From an uncultured Dysgonomonas sp. (GTDB lineage: Bacteria > Bacteroidota > Bacteroidia > Bacteroidales > Dysgonomonadaceae), in NCBI GenBank assembly GCA_937995835.1, contig CALKIV010000032.1, positions 1-45,335 of the forward strand: a stretch of DNA of 45,335 bases, written 5' to 3'. The notes beneath the pieces were generated by a model. The model made no database searches and was not told the DNA's origin. It saw only the letters and a program-made list of their open reading frames with translations. Position numbers and translations under genes: made by a program. Of the stretch, positions 7,111 to 15,097 are shown piece by piece (position 1 is the first letter of the stretch; the number at the start of each line of letters is the position of its first letter).

Positions 7111-7142
7111 AAGAGCTTTAAGAATGAAAACTTAAAGCTCTT
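7111..7142. terminator. Bidirectional intrinsic terminator, copy 1
   Basis: AAGAGCTTTAAG pairs with CTTAAAGCTCTT around the loop AATGAAAA, with A-runs before and T-runs after, so it can stop both the plus-strand gene ending at 7086 and the minus-strand gene ending at 7189. The whole 32 bases recur, inverted and identical, at 8068-8099. Confidence 0.85.
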
Positions 7143-7188
7143 TTTAATATCTAATCTTATTGTAATGTGCTACTTGTTCTTACAACAT

Positions 7189-7953
7189 TTAAAGCGTGTA
7201 GTGCATCCACACATTGGGTTCGCAATAGGTAGCAAGATCTTTTTCCAGATCCACCTCGATGGGTGTTAACGCACTAGGAAACAGGTATTGCCCCGAACTT
7301 TTCAGGTCGTAGCCCGTCCATGCTTCCCACTGGGCAATGGTGCCCGAAACAAACATCGACTTCCTACACGATTTGATCATCTGAGCGCCATTGCGCGCAT
7401 GAACCCTAAGCCAAGCATCGTAAGGCAAACCTTCTTCGGTTTTCCACTCGATGTATTGATCAATATCTATCAACGGATATTTATGTTTCAGATTAGGGCG
7501 CACAGGCAAAATGAAATCTCCAAAGCCTTGCTCCTGAGCAATATGTTTCATTGTGCCCACCAACATCTGGCTCACTCCCTTGCCTCTGTATGCAGGATTG
7601 ATGGATATCTGAATGGCCGAAAGGGCATTGGGTGTCGTACCGTTTTTCTTACCCTCAAAAGCCTGTGTCATAGCCCAATCCCAGCCTTCGTCGGGGAGCT
7701 GTGTCAAGTCCTTATTTTCTAAATGCAGAGGGAGGCAATTACCACAACCCACCAGCGTTTCGCCGTCTAAAAGGAAAAACTGATAGTTAGGAAAATCCTT
7801 GTGCATGTGTTCCCAATATTTCTGATTAGCATGATCTTGCAAAATAAAATCTGCCCAAGTGTTTTGCTCGTTCACCAAATTGAGCAAACGATCTAGCTCT
7901 TTGTCCGATAGTTCTGCAGTGCGTTTCACCACATAATTGTCAGTCTTAATCAT
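7189..7953 (-). CDS. GNAT family N-acetyltransferase
   Basis: The 254-residue protein shows the GNAT acetyl-CoA signature: a beta strand AIQISINPAYRG followed by RGKGVSQMLVGTMK, the R/Q-x-x-G-x-G/A loop and helix that bind the pyrophosphate. The N-terminal third (DRLLNLVNEQNTWADFIL) and the C-terminal third are larger than in minimal GNATs. The acceptor substrate is not evident. It is a single-gene unit, with a candidate -7 box at 7990-7997 and identical terminators on both sides. Assignment to the superfamily is firm; function is open. Confidence 0.85.
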   Translation of the reverse strand: MIKTDNYVVKRTAELSDKELDRLLNLVNEQNTWADFILQDHANQKYWEHMHKDFPNYQFFLLDGETLVGCGNCLPLHLENKDLTQLPDEGWDWAMTQAFEGKKNGTTPNALSAIQISINPAYRGKGVSQMLVGTMKHIAQEQGFGDFILPVRPNLKHKYPLIDIDQYIEWKTEEGLPYDAWLRVHARNGAQMIKSCRKSMFVSGTIAQWEAWTGYDLKSSGQYLFPSALTPIEVDLEKDLATYCEPNVWMHYTL

Positions 7954-7989
7954 TCTTATCTTTCTTTATTTTTTATAATAATGAAATGG

Positions 7990-7997
7990 CAAAAGTA
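7990..7997 (-). promoter_or_regulatory. Candidate -7 element of the GNAT gene
   Basis: On the minus strand the sequence reads TACTTTTG, a match to TAnnTTTG, 36 bases before the start codon. No well-spaced TTTG is present upstream. Confidence 0.4.
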
Positions 7998-8067
7998 GAT
8001 AATCTTTTGCAAAAGACCATTTTACAAAAAAAGTTTCTTGACATGTCCTCAGTTAAATTTAAATAAG

Positions 8068-8099
8068 AAGAGCTTTAAGTTTTCATTCTTAAAGCTCTT
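8068..8099 (-). terminator. Intrinsic terminator, inverted copy 2
   Basis: The 32 bases are the exact reverse complement of 7111-7142, with a 12-bp stem. The position, 7 bases after the end of the LtaS-like gene on the minus strand, makes it that gene's terminator. Confidence 0.8.
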
Positions 8100-8106
8100 T
8101 TTTATG

Positions 8107-10059
8107 TTATTGGTTGTCTTGTCCTCTCAATCTGTATTTCCGTTCTTTGTACATATAGTGTGCCGCAATAACGTGTGCCAGTGCATCTTTGGCTAGCTCT
8201 GGGTCTACAGGCACGGGAGTCATATTGGTGTCGCCATTGAGCTCAAATTGTTGAGGCTCTTTGTTGGGTTGCATGATCACCACTTGATTTTCCACTCGGA
8301 AGGCATTGATATTATGAAACTGCATGATGCTGCGTCCGTCCACACTGTCGGGCAAAGCCAAAAGATCGCGTCCGGGCATCGGTGTCTCCAGTTCCAAGCC
8401 TAACAAATGAAGGGCTGTGACAGGGATATCGATCTGGCTCGAAAGTTTATCGTATCGTATACCTTCTTTGATATTGGGGCTGATGATCAGCGCCGGAATG
8501 TGAAACTTATTGATCGGCACCAGGTGCTGACCATAGGTGCGGGTGTTGTGGTCGGCAATGATCACAAACACCGTATTTTTGAAGTATTCTTCTTTTTTTG
8601 CCAACTCGAAAAACTTGCCAATGGCAAAGTCAGCATATTTCATGGCATTGTGCACCGTGCCTTGTGGTTGTTCGTAAAGCTCGATACGTCCTTCGGGAAA
8701 TTCGAAAGGCTCGTGATTAGACGATGAGAACATCAGAGAAAAGAACGGTTTGTTGCCTTGACTCTTAAAGTATTCGTTGGCTTTGACCACCAAATCTTCA
8801 TCAGAATATCCCCAAGCACTTTTCAATGCATATTGGTTGGCATCGGCATCCATTGTGGTTTCGTCTACAATGTCTCTAAAGCCATTGCCACTGAAGAAAG
8901 CGCCCATGTTGTCGAAATTTGCCATTCCTCCATAAATGAAACTGGTGGCATATCCCTTTTGCCCTAGCAGGTCGGCAAGGGTGAAGAATCCGGTTTGCGA
9001 ATTGCTCAATTTCACCACACTCTCGGATGGCGAAGGCAAGAAACCGGTGCTCACGGCCTCGATGCCTCGCACGCTACGTGTACCTGTACAATATAGGTTG
9101 GTGAAGAGTAGACCGTCTTCTGCCAGCTTGTCGAGATTAGGGGTCAAAGGCATTCCGCCAAGAGTGCCCACATATTCGGCGCCAAGGCTTTCTTGCAAAA
9201 AGATAACCAGATTGTATGGCTGCTCTAACAATGTGTCAGGAGTTAGGGCATGCAACAATGGTATTTCTGTTGAGGTAAACTCTTTGTCGGCAATGCCCAT
9301 ATATTTTTTCACACGTTCGAAGGCTTCTTCTTCGCTCATTTTGCCGTATAATTTCGATGGTTCCACCTCGTTTTTCATCGAGTAGGCAGCAAACGCAACG
9401 GTGTATAGTGAATTGACACCAAGCACATTGACCAATTGATCGTTGCTAAAAACTGAGTTACTGGCGTTTATTGGTCGCTTGCTGGTGATGCTTCCTCGTG
9501 CCCCAAAAATCAGAAGCAGAACGAGCAAAGGGAAGAGAATCAGACGGGTTTTCCAAGGGCTTGCAGTGGCCTTGAACAGCTTGGGCGAAATCTTGGTGAG
9601 TGCCCAAATGACTGCCGCAAAGATGGGAAAAGTGATGGCCAGAAGCCAAGCGCGAGATTTCACCAACATGCTCACCACCTCTTTGGGATAAACTAGATAT
9701 TCGATAAAAAGTTTGTTGGGACGAGTGTCGTATTGATCAACAAATTCGGGAGTTGCCACCTCTGTAAGGAAGATCAGAAACAAGAAGATGGAAAAATAGA
9801 TACTCAAAAATATAGTTGTTCCCTTTTCTGCCATTTTGGGAATAAAAGTGATGACCAAAGCCGGCAAGAAAGAGAGATAGCAAAGCATGATGAGGTCCAG
9901 ACGGAGCCCTAAGGGGAATATCCACCAAAAATCTTCTGCCTGTGTCACACGATCGAAATAGAGGAAAAAAATAGCCAAACGACCAAGGGTCATGATCGCC
10001 AATCCAATCAAAAAGAAATGGAGAAGAGGCTTCAAATAAGATAGTTTATCTTTTAACAT
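8107..10059 (-). CDS. LtaS-type membrane sulfatase / phosphoglycerol transferase
   Basis: The 650-residue protein has about five N-terminal membrane helices (residues 1-190) and an extracytoplasmic sulfatase-fold domain, the layout of lipoteichoic acid synthase and OpgB/MdoB enzymes. Key residues are visible: Glu in IFLQESLGAEYVG (metal), Thr in YCTGTRSVRGIEAVSTG (catalytic nucleophile), and Asp-His in FVIIADHNT (metal), plus SSNHEPFEFP. In a Gram-negative host it probably moves phosphoglycerol or phosphoethanolamine from phospholipid onto periplasmic or surface glycans; the acceptor is not indicated. The gene is monocistronic, closed by the terminator at 8068-8099. Length is typical for the family. 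Confidence 0.88.
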   Translation of the reverse strand: MLKDKLSYLKPLLHFFLIGLAIMTLGRLAIFFLYFDRVTQAEDFWWIFPLGLRLDLIMLCYLSFLPALVITFIPKMAEKGTTIFLSIYFSIFLFLIFLTEVATPEFVDQYDTRPNKLFIEYLVYPKEVVSMLVKSRAWLLAITFPIFAAVIWALTKISPKLFKATASPWKTRLILFPLLVLLLIFGARGSITSKRPINASNSVFSNDQLVNVLGVNSLYTVAFAAYSMKNEVEPSKLYGKMSEEEAFERVKKYMGIADKEFTSTEIPLLHALTPDTLLEQPYNLVIFLQESLGAEYVGTLGGMPLTPNLDKLAEDGLLFTNLYCTGTRSVRGIEAVSTGFLPSPSESVVKLSNSQTGFFTLADLLGQKGYATSFIYGGMANFDNMGAFFSGNGFRDIVDETTMDADANQYALKSAWGYSDEDLVVKANEYFKSQGNKPFFSLMFSSSNHEPFEFPEGRIELYEQPQGTVHNAMKYADFAIGKFFELAKKEEYFKNTVFVIIADHNTRTYGQHLVPINKFHIPALIISPNIKEGIRYDKLSSQIDIPVTALHLLGLELETPMPGRDLLALPDSVDGRSIMQFHNINAFRVENQVVIMQPNKEPQQFELNGDTNMTPVPVDPELAKDALAHVIAAHYMYKERKYRLRGQDNQ

Positions 10060-10178
10060 ACTCTAGGGTAATAGTCTTTGTTTTTTGTATTTAATAATCA
10101 GGGTGCAATGATAGTAAGAAAAAACAGAAAGTCAGTGGTGCTTATGATCTTATTTTGCTTTGGAGGTATTTGAGTTTT

Positions 10179-10196
10179 AAGTTTTGAGTTATAAGT
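10179..10196. repeat. 18-bp dispersed AT-rich repeat, inverted copy
   Basis: AAGTTTTGAGTTATAAGT is the exact reverse complement of 2670-2687. It lies in the 181-base gap 10060-10240 left of a small ORF. Apart from this repeat I see nothing definite in the gap. Confidence 0.5.
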
Positions 10197-10240
10197 GTAA
10201 AGTTTTAAACAACTAGCGAGTTACTACTTTAGGTTCTTCA

Positions 10241-10402
10241 TCATCTAATCCATGGAGGTTTGCCCGGATAATAGTTCTTGGGAGGCACACCAAAAAACAA
10301 TAAAATAATCAAAAATAAGATTACTATTATAACTGTTATCCAATCAATCACTTTCATTTTGGGCTGTTCATGGTGTTTAATATCTTTTTTCTTTTTCTTC
10401 AT
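10241..10402 (-). CDS. Possible small single-TM protein
   Basis: A 53-codon frame begins MKKKKKDIKHHEQ, has one strong membrane helix (VIDWITVIIVILFLIILLFF) and ends with a Pro/Tyr-rich tail (GVPPKNYYPGKPPWIR). The positive N-terminus before the helix suggests N-in topology. An upstream ATG at 10450 would add 16 residues, but the internal Met is the better start by composition. The opposite strand is also open over the same stretch, so the coding status is uncertain. The family is not recognised. Confidence 0.4.
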   Translation of the reverse strand: MKKKKKDIKHHEQPKMKVIDWITVIIVILFLIILLFFGVPPKNYYPGKPPWIR

Positions 10403-10556
10403 GTTGATTGTAGCATTATATTTAAGAGTTATCAATTTAATAAATTTCACTGAATATTTTTATTAATAAGCATAAAGAAAAACAGTATCCTTTGGATTAG
10501 TATTTCTATATTTGAGAAAATAAATAGCTTTACAGATCAACACCTTAAAGAGAACA

Positions 10557-10895
10557 ATGATGAACCAATTAATAGCATGTTGTGGATTAGATTGCGAAAG
10601 TTGTGATGCTCGCATAGCCACCATTACAAATGATGATGAGCTAAAAGAAAAAACTGCTCAGGAATGGAGTCAATTGAACAATACAAAAATAACAGCAGAA
10701 GCTATCCATTGTATGGGATGTCGCGCTGATGGGGCAAAGACTATATTTTGCAGCAATCTTTGTGAGATTCGTAAATGTGTAAATGAAAAAGGATTTAACA
10801 CCTGTGGCGATTGCGTAGAATTAGATAATTGTCTAATTGTTGCTACTGTTTTTCAGCACAACTCGAATGCAAAAAAGAATTTACAACAGCATTAA
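10557..10895 (+). CDS. DUF3795 Cys-rich protein, probably metal-binding
   Basis: The 112-residue protein carries three Cys groups, CCGLDCESC at the N-terminus, CMGC in the middle (IHCMGCRADG) and CSNLCEIRKC...CGDC...C near the end, in the order typical of DUF3795. The Cys pattern suggests zinc or an iron-sulfur centre; the role is not known. Two ATG codons are adjacent (10557 and 10560) and either could start. It is a single gene, ending in a terminator shared with the convergent minus-strand gene. Confidence 0.8.
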   Translation: MMNQLIACCGLDCESCDARIATITNDDELKEKTAQEWSQLNNTKITAEAIHCMGCRADGAKTIFCSNLCEIRKCVNEKGFNTCGDCVELDNCLIVATVFQHNSNAKKNLQQH

Positions 10896-10910
10896 CTCCC
10901 CTTAAAAAAA

Positions 10911-10941
10911 TATAGGTCAGCCTTTTTCAGACCGACCTATA
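10911..10941. terminator. Shared terminator between convergent genes
   Basis: TATAGGTC pairs with GACCTATA around a 15-base interior containing a T-run. A-rich flank on the left and A-rich on the right give partial U-runs in either direction. It separates the DUF3795 gene from the glycosidase-like gene. Confidence 0.6.
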
Positions 10942-10954
10942 TAGATGAAAAAAA

Positions 10955-12673
10955 TTATTGAAGTTCCTCAGCTCTTTTGTCCAATACTTGCGGATCGAGC
11001 TTCAGTTTGACCATTCCTATGGGGTTAAATCGTGTTTTGGCATGTGGATTAGAGCTGCTTTGGTCATGCACCCATGCCGTGAACACCATCGTATAGACGT
11101 TGTTGCCCTCGTCGATCAGGCAAAGAGGAGTTCGCATCACCATCCACCATTTCGCTATTTTGGCATCAAGCGCTATATAACGTGCCTCACTCCAGTTTAA
11201 CCCATCTTTCGACAAGGTATAAGCAATCTTATTGGGCAATTTCAGATATTCAGGTCCTCCATCAAAGATGGCGATATAGAGTCCATTGGGCAAACGTGAC
11301 ACAATGGGATTTTCCACAAATCGAGGATGAATCTCCGTCAAGGGGTTCACCTGCTCGCTCATCCTTGTCCAAGGCCCTTCCAGCGCTTTGGAATTTGCCA
11401 ACCCAACATACCAAGCCTCTTTGTCAGCACCTCCACGCAGTGGATAATCAGCCTTCGTCTGGAAAGGATAAGCGCCACTGATGAACGCATTCCAGCCCCC
11501 CTCCACTTGGAAAGGGAAAAAAGATGCCACGCCTTGACGCCCCTCCCAGAGTTGCGAATCCAAGCCGGGCTCTATCATGATGCCCATATCTCTATAAGGT
11601 CCACCAATACCCTCAATACCCTCTACGGTAGATTCGCATCTCCAAATGCGCCCGAAAGAGTGATTGGGTGAAATATCCTTGTCGCTGGTATAGGCAAGAT
11701 AAAAGCCATACCAACGGTTTTTCTCTTTACTGAAAATAGCGTTGTACGACCAGATTGCCGATCGTCTGTCGTTCATCGGGTTGTCTTCGTGCGTCAAAGC
11801 ATATACTCCACTGGACTCCAAGATGGTGTGTTGGCGTGTCCACTTGATAGCATCAGGGCTTGTCCAATAGCCGATGCGCGTCTTCACACGGTCGTGATAC
11901 GAAGGCACACCTTGCTCGCCAATGCGCTCGGTAGGAAACATATGGTACGTGCCGTTGATTTTCACTACCGTACCTCCTTCAAAGCCTCCTTGATTGAGTT
12001 CTGTGCCCGGTGAACCGACATTGACCACGGGTTCGTCCATTCCTCCCACCACTGTAAACAGGGGTTTACCTTCAGCAAATTCTTCGATATGGAAAGCAGG
12101 ATAGTCCACCTCATCGCTTAGCGCCACATCTCTGAATGCTAAAACCTGCGTAGTGGGCACTGCTCCCAAAAGGACAATCTGAAAATCTAAATTGGCAGGA
12201 ATATCAATCGTGTGATTTCCTTTTTTGTAGCTCACGGCATATACATCCAATGCCGGCATTTCGGTGATGCTGATAGCATTTGTCAGAACGGCATCAGCAT
12301 TGACCACACCTTTCCCCAAATTCACTTTTGCCAATTGTTGTGCATTGCTTTCAGCGCTTCCCACTTTGGGCGTTATGGCAATCAACAGGTTAGCATTTTG
12401 AGGAAGCGAAAACTGTATTTTTTCGGCTTTCATTTTCCCTTCCGCATCCACAGGCAAACGTATGCCTGTCAATTTGCTCAACTCTGGACAAATGGCTAAA
12501 ATGCTTCTTGTGCTTCCAGAAAAAGGATTGCCGTATATTGCTGATTTATAAGTCGATCGTCCATCTTTTGGCGACAGACTTATTGCCTTCCATGCTTCTG
12601 TGCTTTGTGCATAAGCCATCGCCGTGAAAAACAATAAGAAAACAAACAAAGAAAAACGAAGTGTTTTTTTCAT
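10955..12673 (-). CDS. Secreted beta-propeller protein, glycosidase-like
   Basis: The 572-residue product starts with a signal peptide (MKKTLRFSLFVFLLFFTAMAYAQ), so it is exported. Residues of about 25-190 form a non-catalytic-looking beta-rich region. The rest has repeated Trp/Tyr-containing strands such as YHMFPTERIG, RIGYWTSPDAIKWTR, RWYGFYLAYTSD and GLYIAIFDGG...YTLSKDGLNWS, the pattern of five-bladed propeller glycosidases (GH32/GH43/GH117 type). I cannot place it in one family or identify the acid residues with confidence, and no susC/susD pair or other carbohydrate gene is next to it. It is monocistronic. Alternatives are a sialidase-like or carbohydrate-binding propeller without activity. 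Confidence 0.7.
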   Translation of the reverse strand: MKKTLRFSLFVFLLFFTAMAYAQSTEAWKAISLSPKDGRSTYKSAIYGNPFSGSTRSILAICPELSKLTGIRLPVDAEGKMKAEKIQFSLPQNANLLIAITPKVGSAESNAQQLAKVNLGKGVVNADAVLTNAISITEMPALDVYAVSYKKGNHTIDIPANLDFQIVLLGAVPTTQVLAFRDVALSDEVDYPAFHIEEFAEGKPLFTVVGGMDEPVVNVGSPGTELNQGGFEGGTVVKINGTYHMFPTERIGEQGVPSYHDRVKTRIGYWTSPDAIKWTRQHTILESSGVYALTHEDNPMNDRRSAIWSYNAIFSKEKNRWYGFYLAYTSDKDISPNHSFGRIWRCESTVEGIEGIGGPYRDMGIMIEPGLDSQLWEGRQGVASFFPFQVEGGWNAFISGAYPFQTKADYPLRGGADKEAWYVGLANSKALEGPWTRMSEQVNPLTEIHPRFVENPIVSRLPNGLYIAIFDGGPEYLKLPNKIAYTLSKDGLNWSEARYIALDAKIAKWWMVMRTPLCLIDEGNNVYTMVFTAWVHDQSSSNPHAKTRFNPIGMVKLKLDPQVLDKRAEELQ

Positions 12674-12867
12674 AGTATATAAATACTTTTTGAGGTAAAT
12701 AATTCTTAGATGATAAAATTACTTCTTCGCCACCGATTGCACAATAGCTGATAACATGTTTGATAACAGCGTTTCCTTTTGATAGAAAGAAATCGAAAAT
12801 AAAAGAAAGTTACATATTGATAAGAATAATATTTTAACTTTATGGAAAATAAACAAAGCCTATTGTC

Positions 12868-12875
12868 TATCTTCG
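12868..12875 (+). promoter_or_regulatory. Weak -7-like element of the RDD gene
   Basis: TATCTTCG differs from TAnnTTTG at one position and lies 10 bases before ATG 12886. If used, translation may begin at the next ATG, 12898. No TTTG at the proper spacing was found. Confidence 0.25.
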
Positions 12876-12885
12876 TAAACCTTAA

Positions 12886-13479
12886 ATGAATAATACTATG
12901 ACACAAGACTTTAAAAAAGTGATGCAATGCAAGTCTGATCAGGAATTGATCAAGATTATATATCTGGAGCGTGACAACTACACGCCAATGGCTCTAGCGA
13001 CTGCCGAACAAGAATTGAAAGATAGAAATATTTCTCAAGACGAAATAGAAAACATTGTACAAGAGCACACAGTGGTGGAGGAGACAATGGCAACAGAAGA
13101 AAAAAATGATGCCAAATTTGGTCTACGGGCAGTCAACTTCATCATCGATCTAATTGTTTGGTTGCTCATTGCTTTTGTGCTCACATTACCATTTAGTGTC
13201 AGCAATCCAACAGAAAAAATATTGGGCAATCTGATCATGTTCATTTCCTTTATTCTATATTTTACCATCATGGAGCTAAAATTTCAGCAAACCATTGGAA
13301 AAGTGGTAACTAAGACAAAAGTGGTGACCCAAGAAAACGCTCAACCGGAGCTGAAAGCTTTACTTCTGCGCTCCTTCTTTAGATTATTTTTTCCATTTCT
13401 CCCCCTACTCTATTTTTTCACTTCGCACCGATGGCTCCACCATATGGTATCAGACACCAAGGTGGTGAAAATTGACTAA
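12886..13479 (+). CDS. RDD family membrane protein
   Basis: The 197-residue protein has a soluble N-terminal region of about 75 residues with helical, acidic character (DQELIKIIYLERDNYTPMALATAEQELKDRN), then the RDD membrane domain: Arg in GLRAVNFIIDLIVWLLIAFVL with the paired Asp, and a second and third helix further on (IMFISFILYFTIMELKFQQTIGK; FFRLFFPFLPLLYFF). RDD proteins are integral membrane proteins of mostly unknown role, some linked to ion transport or stress. The start may be ATG 12886 or 12898. It is followed 48 bases later by the GNAT-YoaP gene, possibly in one transcript. Confidence 0.85.
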   Translation: MNNTMTQDFKKVMQCKSDQELIKIIYLERDNYTPMALATAEQELKDRNISQDEIENIVQEHTVVEETMATEEKNDAKFGLRAVNFIIDLIVWLLIAFVLTLPFSVSNPTEKILGNLIMFISFILYFTIMELKFQQTIGKVVTKTKVVTQENAQPELKALLLRSFFRLFFPFLPLLYFFTSHRWLHHMVSDTKVVKID

Positions 13480-13527
13480 AGAATAACAACGACAATACTA
13501 ACACCAAACCATGTAACTTATACCGAA

Positions 13528-14295
13528 ATGAATTTCATCACATTAAATAAGGGCAACATAGCAGAGGAGCACATCTGTTGTGCCATCGCTGACAAAAAAT
13601 GTACTGAGGGCTATCAATTGAAAAAAGATTGGCTTAGCAAACAGTTCGACGAGGGCTATGTGTTTCGCCGATTGGATGCTCGGGCAAAGGTATTTATAGA
13701 ATATTGCCCTGCAGAAAAGGCATGGACGCCTGTGTCGGCTCCCAACTACATGATGATCAACTGCTTTTGGGTGTCAGGACAATATAAAGGTCAGGGCTAT
13801 GCCAAGCAGCTGCTTCAGTCGGCCACAGACGATGCTCGAGCACAAGGCATGGACGGATTGGTGACCGTAGTGGGCACAAAGAAATTCCACTTCATGAGCG
13901 ACACCAAGTGGCTGATCAAACAAGGCTTCGTAGACTGTCAACAGACACCATCAGGCTTCAGCCTTTTGGTCAAAAAATTCAGAACGGATGCACCCACACC
14001 GACTTTCAACGCTTCGGTGATGAGTGGCGAATGCCAACACAAAGATGGCATTGTGGTTTACTACTCCAATCGGTGTCCTTTTACAGAATATCACATCACT
14101 CAATCATTGACAGAGACTGCCCAAAAGCGTAATCTAGCCTTGCAAGTGATCAAAATAGAAACACTGGAGCAGGCGCAAACAGCGTCCTCACCTGCTACTA
14201 TTTTCAGCCTCTTTTATAATGGTAAATTTGTGACCACCGACCTCAGCGCTTGCATGGATAGCCGATTCGACAAAGTGGTGCTGGCAAAAAAGTAG
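13528..14295 (+). CDS. GNAT acetyltransferase with C-terminal YoaP-like domain
   Basis: The 255-residue protein joins a GNAT domain (residues about 1-150; CoA loop in CFWVSGQYKGQGYAKQLLQ) to a thioredoxin-like C-terminal part that begins VVYYSNRCPFTEYHI and ends with SACMDSRFDKVV. This order matches the YoaP family. The single-Cys CPFT motif in place of a CxxC suggests it is not a standard disulfide reductase. Substrate and role are unknown. The gene follows the RDD gene and is closed by an inverted repeat with a T-run at 14321-14390. Confidence 0.82.
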   Translation: MNFITLNKGNIAEEHICCAIADKKCTEGYQLKKDWLSKQFDEGYVFRRLDARAKVFIEYCPAEKAWTPVSAPNYMMINCFWVSGQYKGQGYAKQLLQSATDDARAQGMDGLVTVVGTKKFHFMSDTKWLIKQGFVDCQQTPSGFSLLVKKFRTDAPTPTFNASVMSGECQHKDGIVVYYSNRCPFTEYHITQSLTETAQKRNLALQVIKIETLEQAQTASSPATIFSLFYNGKFVTTDLSACMDSRFDKVVLAKK

Positions 14296-14320
14296 CAAGA
14301 TCAACCTGATATTTAGTTGC

Positions 14321-14386
14321 ATGGAGACTAAAACTGATCAATCTATCTTCATTTTGTAAATTATTTTGTTGCAAGATGGTCTCCAT
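14321..14386 (+). terminator. Probable terminator after the GNAT-YoaP gene
   Basis: ATGGAGAC (14321-14328) pairs with GTCTCCAT (14379-14386), followed by TTATTTTTTTATT. The 50-base interior is long, so confidence is moderate. The rest of the gap up to 14563 shows nothing definite. Confidence 0.5.
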
Positions 14387-14563
14387 TTATTTTTTTATTC
14401 TACCTTAGAGAGAAACAAGTCAGTTCGCAGAATTGAAAATCGGCGTTAGCCAATTATTTATCGTCCATCCAAGTATGACGATCACTGTTAGTTATAGCTT
14501 TAAAACATAAGATTAAATACTTTCGTTTTTTTTAAATTTCAAAAAACTTTAAATCACACAACA

Positions 14564-15097
14564 ATGGAAGAGCTTAAAAACATATTCAAAAAAGTATTTT
14601 TAGAAAACTATGCCAATTTCAAAGGACGTGCCAGCAGAAGAGAATATTGGCTATTCACGATCATATACAATATGATAGCAATGGTGTTGATGCTAGTAGT
14701 TCTTTTCTTCTTTTTTCTATTTTTAATAGCTTTTACTGTCAAAAACAACGACATGGCGCAATCTCCATTCATCGGCATCTTTGCCATGTTGGGGCTCTAT
14801 CTTGCTATGTTTCTTGTCCTTGTACCCTTCTTTTTACCTGCACTGGCAGTCACTGTGCGACGCTTGCACGACACGGGCAGATGTGGATGGTATATCTTAC
14901 TATCATTCATCCCCATCGTGGGCTTGGTGGTGTACTACTTTTTGATTCTACAAAGCGATGAGGAAAGCAACGAATACGGAGAAAACCCTCACATCCAAGA
15001 ATGTAAGGACTATTTAAGCCAAGTGGGCTATGTTTTCGAAAGCAAACCTAAAGATTTTGAGGCTATGGATCAGACTGAGCCATCGTCTGACTGTTGA
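14564..15097 (+). CDS. DUF805 membrane protein
   Basis: The 177-residue protein is a DUF805 (YhaH/YhaI-type) inner-membrane protein: the N-terminal FKGRASRREYWLFTIIYNM, two to four hydrophobic helices, the conserved VTVRRLHDTGRCGWYILLSFIPIVG and the tail YFLILQSDEESNEYGENP. Its biochemical role is unknown. Its last nine codons overlap the last codons of the convergent AI-2E-type gene by 28 bases, and no terminator lies between them. The acidic tail after residue 150 is longer than in the minimal family member. Confidence 0.9.
   Translation: MEELKNIFKKVFLENYANFKGRASRREYWLFTIIYNMIAMVLMLVVLFFFFLFLIAFTVKNNDMAQSPFIGIFAMLGLYLAMFLVLVPFFLPALAVTVRRLHDTGRCGWYILLSFIPIVGLVVYYFLILQSDEESNEYGENPHIQECKDYLSQVGYVFESKPKDFEAMDQTEPSSDC

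Noticed and set aside
10278..10466. Plus-strand 62-codon frame opposite the small TM protein
   Set aside because: It is the antisense reading of the membrane helix of the minus-strand frame, with no promoter; the minus-strand reading has the better topology.
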